Positions 54,601 through 64,000 of a stretch of DNA of 64,000 nt are shown one piece after another; the first letter of the stretch is position 1; every line of letters begins with the position of its first letter. The notes beneath the pieces are model-generated. The model made no database searches. It had not been told where the DNA came from and saw nothing but the letters and a program-made list of their open reading frames with translations. This stretch comes from Vitellaria paradoxa (taxonomy: Eukaryota; Streptophyta; Magnoliopsida; Ericales; Sapotaceae). Location: contig CM034236.1 in the NCBI GenBank assembly GCA_019916065.1, forward strand, positions 24,190,358 to 24,254,357, written 5' to 3'. A program made the translations under genes and the position numbers.

Positions 54601-57214
54601 CCACTTATTTCGGGTAGAACGCCTCTCTCTTTTTCCCCTCCTTTCTTCCCTCTTTTTCCCCTCTTTTTCCTCTCCCTCCCGCGCGGTCTCTCCTCTCTCC
54701 CCCCTGCCCCTCTCTCCTCCCTGCCCCTCTTTCCTCCTCGCTGTGCCGCCGCCAGACACCAGCCTTCGCTAGTAACTCTCTCACTCTCTAGCTTTCTCTC
54801 TCTAGCTCTCTCCCGCTCTCTCTTTCCGATTTTTATTTTACTACCCCCCTTTTTTTGTTTATGTGTAAGGGTTTTTTTGTAATCCTCACCCTCCAGGTTT
54901 GATTTTTTTTTTTAGTTTGAATTTTTTTTTCTGATTTTTCTTGTTTATTATTGGATTAATGTAAATAATATTTTTTTTTTTTTTTTTTTTGTGGTTGGGG
55001 TTTGATATTCATCCTTGCATGCATGTAGAATTTATTTCATATATATGTTGTTAATGTTGGTTGTATTGATTGGAATTTTTTTTTTTTTGAAATGTTGGTT
55101 GTGAAATGTTGGTTGTGCAATTATCCAAAATTTTTTTTTACTGTTTTGCAATTTTTTATTGCTGTTTTTTTTTATTTTGCTGTTTTTTAAATTTATTTTG
55201 TTATTTTTTTATTTTAATGAGGAATGTTTAATTTTGTAAATTGAAAAAGTATTATTAGATTAAAAAATTGAAAATACCATTAATGCGTAACGAATAATAT
55301 ATAATAAAATATAATTTTTTTGTTTATTAATGCGTAACAAGTAATATAAAATATAATTTTTTTGGCTATGTTAACATTGTTTGTGTAAAATATTGATAAA
55401 TTTAAAGTTATACATGTACCTTCACCCCATTTTTAAAAATACATGAGGAATGTTTAATTTTAATGAGGAATGTTTAATTTTTTAAATTTAAAAAGTGTTA
55501 TTAGATTAAAAAATTGAAAATACCATTAATGCGTAACAAGTAATATATAATAAAATATAAATTTTTTGTTTATTAATGCGTAACAAGTAATATAAAATAT
55601 AAATTTTTTGCAAACAAATATTATTGTTTGTGTAAAATATTGATAAATTTAAAGTTATACATGTACCTTCACCCCATTTTAATAAATACATGTAATTTAT
55701 TTAAAAATTTAAAAATATTTTGATTGAAATATAATTTTTTGAAATTATAAAAGAGTGAATGCTTATTTTTTTTAAATTTAAAAATATGAATTGAAATTAG
55801 CTCTTTGTAAGAAAATATAATTTATTAAATAAAATTATTTAATAAATTATATATATTATTATCATTGAGTGAAATAATTATCAAAAATAATAAAGGAGTG
55901 AGTGTTTAATTTTTTTAATTAAAAAATATAAAAATATGAAAAATAATATTTAATATGATTTGCTTTTGAAATAATGATTAAACAATTCAGAAATTAATTT
56001 TAAATATAAAAATATTAAAGTAAAATATTTGGAATTATAAATATATAAATGTATAATTTTTAAAAATAAATTGATTAACTTACCTTGCGGAAATTAAATT
56101 ATATTATGATATTTATAATGTTATACAATAATACTAAAAATATGATAATTAATTAAATATTAATATTAAACTAAATCTTATTGGTTCACTAAAAATATAA
56201 ATTAAAATTAAGTTAAGAAATTGCCATGGTTGGATTTTCCAACATGGGCTGTGCAACGTTTAGGCTCAGTTATTGGATCAAAGTATAATAAAAATATAAA
56301 GTTTAATGTAAAAATAATATATAGTTTGAAAAAAGTATAAAAAGTTAGTGAAAGTTGATAGATTTTTTAATAAATTAAATACAATAAAGTTTGTAAACTT
56401 TTAAACATATTATTTACTTTCATAAAAAGAATACATTTAAATAAGAATGGATGCATAAGACCAAAAAATAAATTAATAATAATTTTCACTTGTATGTAAA
56501 TTCTCTCATTTTATAATATTTTCATGAATGTAAATAGCATACTTAAAAATTATTAAAAATAAAAAATATTTTTTGATAAAAGAATTCATTAAAAAAAAAA
56601 AGAGTTAAGAAAACTTGACTTCTCTGCCTATTGCCAAATAGACCCCTTAGCTAATATATATAAAGTTAAAATCTTGTTGAGAGTTGCTATAATTTATTTT
56701 AATTTTATTAGATAATTTATATATATTTTTGTCGTTCACCATTAATATTATGAAAAATATTAAATAAAAAGTAGCATAAATAGGAAACAATAATACTAAA
56801 AAATATTAATATCGTAATATTTGTTGTTAATTTATATATTTTGAATTAAACAATAAAACTAAAAATAATAAGATTAGGTAAATAATAATATTAAATTATA
56901 ATTTTTAGTTTCATTAAATATTATATTAGTTAAAATATTAAATAACAAATTAGAATATTGACAATATAATTAATTTAGGTCAAATTAGATTGCTTCAATT
57001 AATATTTAAATGGCTGGTTACTCAAATGATTGAAAATACTTTTATTATTTATTTGAAATCATAGTTTGATTTATGTTATAATGAGTAAATATTGAATTGT
57101 TCGTAATATCAATTGTTAATTTATTTAATTTGTATCGTATTATTTTATTTGTTGTATATTTGATCTTCGGATAGTTTATTTAAGTGTTATTTGTTTGAAT
57201 AACAATAATTAACT
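54601..57214. other. CACTA A+T-rich non-coding region
   Basis: A pyrimidine-rich block (54620-54850), then extreme A+T-rich DNA with poly-T runs (54970-54990). No gene. A 245-bp direct duplication lies within it at 55216..55690. Confidence 0.7.
55216..55690. repeat. Direct duplication, period about 245 bp
   Basis: TAATGAGGAATGTTTAATTTT starts near 55216 and again near 55461. Both copies run through TTAATGCGTAACAAGTAATA to ACATGTACCTTCACCCCATTTT. Confidence 0.85.
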
Positions 57215-58493
57215 CTAATCCTTGGGCCCAATCCAAAACTAAATCCCTAATCTTGCCTGGGCCTAATCCAACATTTTTCTTGGGCCCAGTCCAATCCACT
57301 ACGAATACAATAAGAAAATTAGGTCAAATAATAATATTATAATATTATTTCTAAGTAATTTACCGAATAATATAGTAATTAATTAGACAAGCAGTATTAG
57401 TTAATTAATAATATTTAATTAGTTCAATTAGTAATTACAAGTAAACCCCTAATCTTGCCTGGGCCCAACTCAATATCTTTCTTGGGCCCAGTCCAATCCA
57501 ATACGAATACGATAAGAAAATTAGGTCAAATAATAATATTATAATATTGTTTCTAGGTAATTTATCGAATAATATAGTAATTAATTAGACAAGCAGCAGT
57601 AGTTAATTAATAATATTTAATTAGTTCAATTAGTAATTACAAGTAAACCCCTAATCTTGCCTGGGCCCAATCCAATATCTTTCTTGGGCCCAGTCCAATC
57701 TAATACGAATACGATAAGAATATTAGGTCAAATAATAATATTATAATATTTTTTCTAAGTAATTTACCGAATAATATAGTAATTAATTAGACAAGCAGTA
57801 GTAGTTAATTAATAATATTTAATTAGTTTAATTAGTAATTACAAGTAAACCCCTAATCTTACCTGGGCCCAATCCAATATCTTTCTTGGGCCCAGTCTAA
57901 TCCAATACGAATACAATAAGAAAATTAGATCAAATAATAATATTATAATATTGTTTCTAAGTAATTTACCGAATAATATAGTAATTAATTAGACAAGCAG
58001 TAGTAGTTAATTAATAATATTTAATAGGTTCAATTAGTAATTACAAGTAAACCCCTAATCTTGCCTGGGCCCAATCCAATATCTTTCTTAGGCCCAGTCC
58101 AATCCAATACGAATACGATAAGAACATTAGGTCAAATAATAATATTACAATATTGTTTCTAGGTAATTTACCAAATAATATAGTAATCAATTAGACAAGC
58201 AGCAGTAGTTAATTAATAATATTTAATTAGTTGAATTACTAATTACAAGTAACCCCTAATCTTACCTGGGCCCAATCCAATATCTTTCTTGGGCCCAGTC
58301 CAATCTAATACGAATACGATAAGAACATTAGGTCAAATAATAATATTATAATATTATTTCTAGGTAATTTACCGAATAATATAGTAATTAATTAGACAAA
58401 CAGTAGTACTTAATTAATAATATTTAATTAGTTGAATTACTAATTAAAAGTAAACCCCTAATCTTGCCTGGGCCAAATCCAATATCTTTGTAA
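57215..58493. repeat. Satellite-like array, about 203-bp unit, six copies, inside CACTA
   Basis: The block CCCTAATCTTGCCTGGGCC starts near 57242, 57446, 57648, 57850, 58051, 58254 and 58456. The steps are 201-204 bp and the last copy is partial. Each unit has two TGGGCCCA-type sites about 25 nt apart and an A+T-rich remainder. It lies about 1 kb upstream of the transposase. Confidence 0.95.
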
Positions 58494-58892
58494 ATACTTT
58501 ATTCTAAGTTAGAAAACAAATAGACATTGAGAACTACTTTATTTTATTCATTTGTATACATTAGTGAAACTTAGACTCGTTTGAGAATCTTGTACGCCGC
58601 CTGTTTGGTTGTCCTTAGGCAACAGATTAGGTCATTGACCAGGTTCGTTGTCCTTTCGATGAACGTGTGGGGATTGACATACGCGATTCTTGAATTGTCC
58701 AGTTTGGACAGTTTGGGAATGCAATTATCCATCCTGCCTTCAACAACTCATGTACTGTCCTATGTTAGATGAAGTTTTGGTTGACGTCCTGTTGTTCTTC
58801 ATGTGCATACACAGGGTATGACTGATGTCGTCTGTGTATCGTGTACTTGGAGAACCACGCGGACATGCTGCCCAAATTTTATCTAATCATGG
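58494..58892. other. CACTA leader upstream of the transposase
   Basis: Moderate G+C, no ORF with protein features. With 59284-59457 it resembles the conserved leader of plant CACTA transposase genes (GTCATTGACCAGGTT, then GGGACAAAGGC and GGATCGTGCATTCTCG). It is interrupted by the RTE fragment. Confidence 0.55.
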
Positions 58893-59283
58893 TCAGAAGA
58901 TGGTAGTTGCGGAGATGAGGATGCTAAGGTGGATGTGTGGGATTACAAGGAAAGATAGGATTAGGAGCGAGGAGATAAGGGGCAAAGTAAGAATAGCACC
59001 GATTGAAGATAAAATGAGAGAAAACCGATTAAGATGGTTTGGCCATGTTAGAAGGCGTCCAGCAGAGGCACCTGTTAGAAGGTGTGAAAGTATGGAGATT
59101 TCCAGGAGTAGGAAAGGTAGATGAAGACCCAAGAGAAGCTGGAAAGAAACCATTAAACATGACCTGACCTACCTAGATTTATCGGAGGACATGCCCCTAA
59201 ACAGATCTAATTGGCGTCGACAAATCCATATAGCCGACCCCACCTAATGGGAAAAGGCTTGGTTTGATTTGGTTTGGTTAGGG
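58893..59283 (+). mobile_element. 5'-truncated RTE-type LINE fragment inside CACTA
   Basis: Same family as 44434..44925 on the opposite strand: AEMRMLRWMCGITRKDRI, then [17 protein letters not shown], and a TTTGGTTTGGTTA tail at about 59283. The CACTA leader continues with AGGGGACAAAGGC. No clear target duplication was found, so the 5' limit is approximate. Confidence 0.88.
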
Positions 59284-59457
59284 GACAAAGGCATTGAGTT
59301 GTTGAGTGTAAGTTGGATCGTGCATTCTCGAATGGGATAGGACCAACCACCCTGTAATGAGGAGGTAAAGTTTAAGACTAAGTGTTTTGCATATGGCATT
59401 ACTTTTTATAGTAATGACATTTTATCCTCTTGGGACTCCACAGACACTCTAAGCGAG

Positions 59458-62400
59458 ATGGATAAGAGTTGGATTGATTTGCCGAATAGGATGTCCTTGG
59501 AGTATATGGAGGGGATTAATCAGTTTATTGTATTCACCAGTGGGTTTCCCAGTGAGTACATTAGTTGTCCTTACAGAAAGTGTGCTAACTGGTATTACTA
59601 TACACGGGAGGTTGTTAGGGAACATCTAATCCGTAATGGGTTCTTGAAGCAGTGTAAATTCTGGACTCTCTATGGAAAAGAGTATACCGCCTCTCGTCCA
59701 GAAGAAACCATTGAGGTGGAGGCCGAGGTTGCAGATGAAGCTGATCCAATGCTCGCAATGCTAGCTGATATCGCATGTGGATTGACACATGAAGACAGCA
59801 GTGCTGGTATTAATCTAACGGGTGGAACTAGTCCCTGCTCGGGTGCGGATGATGAGTCCTTGAGATATTTTGAAATACTCAATGATGCGCAGACAGAATT
59901 ATATCCTGGATGTCAGGAATTCAGTAAATTGTCATTCATCGTTGAGCTGTTATATTTGAAGGCATTGAATCACTGGTCGGATGCGTTGTTTGACATGCTA
60001 CTGCAGTTGCTCCGTAGGGTTTTACCAGCGGGAGCTAAGCTTGCTGAATCGTACTACTAGACACGTAAGTTAACTAAGAATTTGGGATTCACATACGAAA
60101 CTCTGGATGCATGTCCCAATAATTGCATTTTGTTTCGGAATGAGAATGGCAATCTCGATACGTGTACCGTGTGTGGGGTTTCGAGATAGAAGAATGTCGG
60201 TACTATCCAAACTCAGCAGAATTGTTTGGGTATTTCAAACTATGGTAAGCTTGTGGCTACAAAGCAAGTGCACTACTTCCCACTTAAGCCACGATTGAAG
60301 AGATTTTTCATGTCATCCAAGATCTCTAAACTAATCATGGCATGCCGAGAACAGGGGGGATCATGGGAACTTATCCCATCCAATAAACTCTCCGGCGTGG
60401 AAGGATTTGATCAAAGACACCCTGATTTTGCTGCCGATTCTCTCAGTGTGCGGTTTAGTTTGGCTGCTGATGGATTTAACCCATTTTCAGGCATGACTGG
60501 GGCAACTTATAGTACGTGGCCTATACTGTTAGTTCCATATAATCTTCCACCTTGGCTGTGCATTAGGCAACCTTTTGTCATCCTATCGACATTGACTGAC
60601 GGACCTAAGGGTCCTGGGGATAAAATAGACGTTTATATGCAACTATTGATTGAAGAGCTTAATGAATTATGGATTGATGGTCTGATGACGTTTGACTCAA
60701 CAAGAAATGAAATGTTTAAACTACAGGCATCATTACTATGGACAATTAACGACTTCCCGGTGTACGCTAACTTATCTGGTTGGAGCACGAAAGGAGAGTT
60801 CGCATGTCCTTGTTGCAATAAGAGCAAGAAGTCAACTTGGCTAAAGTATGGTAGAAAGTGGGCGTACATGGGTCATAAATGCTTCCTACCTCCGTTGCAT
60901 AGGTTTAGGAAGGACAGAGTCTCGTTTGATGGCACTTGGGAGTTCGGTTCGGCACCACGAGCAGTGACCGGGGTTGATTTGCTGGCCCAGATGGAGCAGG
61001 AGCAAATTCGAATAGTATATGACTTTCAGGATCTGTTAGCCCCCCAGCTGCCATCTATTTCTGGTGCGAATAGGAACCGAACCCATAATTGGAAGAAGAA
61101 AAGTATTTTCTATGAGTTACCCTACTGGAAAGATAACTTACTCAGGCACAACTTGGATGTCATGAACATTGATAAGAATGTTTGTGATAATATATTGTAG
61201 ATGATCCTTGGTGTTAAGGGGAAATCAAAGGATAGTGCTAATGCTTGACGTGATTTGCAGGAGATAGGATTGAGAACTCCATTGCACTTGCAGGTGGGAG
61301 AGTCTAACAGGGCATACATGCCACCTGCACAGTACACCATGAGCAAGGAGGAGAAGGATGCGTTCTTGTTAATTCTGAAAGCCGTGAAGGTACCTGATGG
61401 ATATTGCTCGAATATTTCAAAGCGAGTCAACATAAGCGAACGGACATTACAGAGTTTGAAAAGTCATGACAACCACGTCCTACTTCAACAGTTGCTGTCT
61501 ATAGCAGTAAGGAATTGTCTACCTAATAATGTTGTGCAGCCGTTGATCGAGCTCAGTAATTTCTTCAGGCAGTTGTGTTACAGAGTCATCCGTACAGAAG
61601 ATTTGAAGGGTCTGCAAGACAGGATTGCTTTGACACTGTGTCATCTGGAGAAAATTTTTCCACCGGCATTTTTTTATGTCATGGTTCACTTGACTATACA
61701 CCTAACTGAAGAAGCCCGGCTTGGTGGCCCTGTCCAATTTAGGTGGATGTATCCGATCAAGCAGTATATGAACACATTGAAGACGTATGTGTGGAACAAA
61801 GCTCGACCGAAGGCATCTATAGCGAAAGGATATTTGATGCATGAGTGCATAAATTTTTGTGCGGCATATCTAAACGATGATGTCCAAACAAAGTTTAGCA
61901 GGTTAGAGCGGATAAATGAAGGCCCTATTGTGGAAGGAACTTCATTTGATCTCAACCACATCGAGTGGATCCAAGCTCATCGGTTCGTGCTCTTTAACAC
62001 CCAATCAGTTGTGCCATTGACCCAGTAAGTCATGTTGTTGTAATAAAGAAAGTTAATTGCACCATATTTGTAATAGAAATCGTGATTATTCTCAATCTAA
62101 TTTGATTTGCATTGCAGGAGACACATAAACGAGCTGAAACAGAACATGCCTCGTGCAACGGACAATCAAATTCGAATGTCCCATTATCAATGTTTTCATG
62201 ACTGGTTTAAGAATTACGTACGTGTTAAATATTTTCATATACTTTTATATGTTTTTCACATCACAATGAATTTGGGTTTAATTAATTCATGATAATTTAC
62301 ATTCCATAGGTATACAATTTACGAAGTACTATGGATTCTACTTTGACCGATGAAATAAATCAGTTGACTGATGGTCCTTACACGATAGCTCGACGTTACA

Positions 62401-62917
62401 TAGCTTGTGACATCAATGGGTTTCGATTTCACATCAAGGAAGTAGATGATCGGCGAGCTACACAAAATAGTGGCATCGATTGTCCATCTGTTGACGGTGG
62501 TTACTATTACGGCCAACTGAACGACATTATTGAAATCGTTTACAATCGCGGTTTAAGATATTTATTATTCAAGTGTGTCTGGGCTGATCCAATTCACGGG
62601 GTTAAAGCTGATAAGTACCAATTTAAATTGGTCAATTTCAACAATTTGTTACATCGAGATGTACAAATAGAAGCTAAACCATACATACTGGCATCCATGG
62701 TAGAGCAAGTTTACTATGTTGGCGATCGAGCTGATCCCAATTGGCAAATTGTAGTTAAAATGTCAAGAGGGGGGTGTACCAGATCAACTACGATGAGCCA
62801 GATATTGATCCATTCGCCCAACAAGCTCTTGACCAAGATGCAATCGTCCAACGTGATGAAGATGTTAATTGGGTTAGGGACACAGTCGAAGGAGATACAG
62901 TTGATTTACATACCTAA
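59458..62917 (+). pseudogene. CACTA TNP2-type transposase with in-frame stops
   Basis: Begins MDKSWIDLPNRMSLEY (transposase-associated domain, bases 59458-59690). The Transposase_21 core follows (60230-61200: FACPCCNKSKKSTWLKYGRK, then GHKCFLPPLHRFRKD). DUF4218 spans about 61400-61880 (FFRQLCYRVI, then QFRWMYPIKQYMNTLK) and DUF4216 about 62310-62760 (DCPSVDGGYYYGQL). Introns are seen at 62025-62117 and 62218-62309. Four stops lie in one otherwise continuous frame: TAG 60058, TAG 60187, TAG 61198, TGA 61246. A shift occurs in the seven-G run near 62768, and the end is TAA at 62915. The protein would cut the element ends in the nucleus; this copy is dead. Confidence 0.93.
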
Positions 62918-63056
62918 TACACGGTTGTGTACTTTTTTATCCAAACAAAGTAGATTTTAAATTTATTTTTCTTTGTATTTGAAATTGTAATAAATTTAAA
63001 TTGTGAACAGTTAGGGAGCCATATTCGGACGCTCTAGGAGGAGGACTCGTCCTAGG

Positions 63057-64000
63057 ATGATGGCTGAGCGTCTCGGGCTATCCTGTGCCGGGAGTAACTC
63101 AGCAGATGCTGTCCCACCTTCACCCCCTATGTCCGTGCGTCCTTTAGTGACTGACTATACAGATGCAGGTAAAGTTTGTCAGTTTTAGAATTTATCCTAT
63201 CCAACATCAGTCGTTATATTCTGTATAGACTTATCGCGTAACAATTTGTTTGAAATAGATTCTCCCACTCTGAGCAGGCTTTCAAGGTCCGGTAGAGGGC
63301 CCTCGAAGGGATTGCCATAGTGGAACTGCGGATCTCAGTGGATGACCGTTCAGTGGGATGACGCCCCCCATCCGGTGGGGAGGGATGGACGGTCTCTGAT
63401 TTCACAGCTCGGACATTTGGTCCGGAATCTGATTAGATTCCCGTTGACCACCCTCGAGTGGGATCGTTTCCCAGATTCTACGTTCGAGGGTTTATGAACC
63501 GAGGTGAAGATATAAAAATTTTATTTTCTAATTGTACGTGGTTTATGTGCTGAAAATTGTAACATAAATAATATTCTACAATTTGTCATTTTTAGGCCAA
63601 TGTAGTTGATGTTCCTCCAGACTTCCGGGACATTATGTTCTCCAAGTGTCGGAAGATGTGGAAGGATCATAAAAATAAGATTAAAGATAAATATTGGAAG
63701 GGTCATGAGAATGACCCTGACTTCCTCTAGCGGGTCCCACCGGGCGTTCTTCCCCACCAGTGGGCTGAGCTTGTCAGGTATTGGTCGAGTCCCGAGGCAC
63801 AGGTGAGTAGATTGCGAGTTGATTTTTTTTCCTTAAGTTTTGACGTTATAAAGCGTAAATTACAAAAACTAATCGAGAAAAACTTAAAATAGGCAGAGGC
63901 CCAGAGGAACTCGCAAAATCGAGGATTGCAGGGGCCGGGGCACAAAGAGGGGACTCGACACTTTTCTCAGGTTCACCACGAGGTAAAAACAATAGCTTAC
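63057..64000 (+). pseudogene. CACTA second gene, Transposase_24/TNPA-like, partial
   Basis: Exons with probable GT/AG introns. The first, from MMAERLGLSCAGS at 63057, ends near 63170. A second from about 63260 carries GRSLISQLGHLVRNLIRFP. A third from about 63600 has PPDFRDIMFSKCRKMWKDHK and RYWSSPEAQ, and a fourth from about 63895 has GHKEGTRHFSQVHHEV. This order is that of plant Transposase_24 (Ptta/En/Spm) proteins, related to TNPA that binds the subterminal repeats. In-frame stops (for example near 63320 and 63728) show decay. The window ends inside it. Confidence 0.8.

Larger units (their letters stand above)
54377..64000 (+). mobile_element. CACTA (En/Spm) DNA transposon, right end outside window
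   Basis: Begins CACTACTAGAGATTGCCC at 54377 after AAA (54374-54376, the likely 3-bp duplication; its partner is not visible). GCGACCGC subterminal repeats follow, then long A+T-rich DNA with two tandem arrays, a TNP2-type transposase (59458..62917) and a Transposase_24-type gene (63057 onward). An RTE fragment is inserted at about 58893. It is inserted in gypsy F. Confidence 0.93.

Noticed and set aside
54547..54772. Arg/Glu-rich and Ser/Leu-rich open frames on opposite strands
   Set aside because: Both translate one pyrimidine-rich low-complexity block after the CACTA subterminal repeats.
57215..58493. Centromeric satellite
   Set aside because: Only six units, wholly inside a CACTA element between its ends and its transposase. 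A satellite elsewhere in the genome cannot be excluded but is not shown here.
1..64000. tRNA, rRNA, riboswitch, bacterial operon or phage features
   Set aside because: None found by reading; the only tRNA-like matches are the primer binding sites of A1 and C1.

Overview
The window is plant nuclear DNA, most likely from a eudicot; the species cannot be told from the sequence. It is gene-poor, mostly A+T-rich, and built almost entirely of nested transposable elements around one intact host gene. That gene is an eight-exon nucellin/Asp1-like aspartic protease at 40903..44189 with canonical GT/AG introns.

Layout: (1) 1..8372 is the 3' part of an Athila-like Ty3/gypsy element (A2, plus strand). 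(2) 8373..9111 and 22772..about 29315 are pieces of a second Athila-like element (B, plus strand). B was hit by A2 and by a complete sister copy A1 (9112..22766, minus strand, 5-bp target duplication ATGAG). A1 and A2 face each other across 739 bp and form a near-identical inverted repeat with arms of about 8.4 kb. (3) B sits in the protease region of a third gypsy element C1 (minus strand, tRNA-Met primer site, decayed gag). The C1 LTR (31853..36327) was hit by an element now left as a solo Athila-type LTR (D, 32844..34746, TSD ACATC). (4) C1 and a solo LTR of its family (C2, 36784..39415, TSD TAAAC) flank a decayed gypsy RNase H remnant, E. (5) After the protease gene come a short RTE-type LINE tail with a 15-bp TSD and a decayed gypsy element F. 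F was hit by a 7.9-kb MULE (45850..53748, 10-bp TSD) that encodes a MuDR-type transposase and a plant mobile domain (PMD) protein, and by a CACTA element (54377 to beyond the window end) with TNP2-type and Transposase_24-type genes.

How the parts work: A1 still has gag, protease, reverse transcriptase, RNase H, LTRs, PBS and PPT, but its integrase has two frameshifts. A2 has an open integrase in the visible part. The env-like ORFs downstream of pol look like products of spliced RNA. The MULE and CACTA transposases are pseudogenes.

The most unusual signal is a recurring architecture in A, B, C and D. Each family carries its own short palindromes, in pairs or clusters whose starts are mostly 20 to 23 nt apart. 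They sit in the upstream part of the LTR (in A and D just upstream of a TATA box) and, in A and B, again between pol and the env-like ORF. In A and D the stem sequence differs but pairing is kept. All boundaries and comparisons were made by eye.
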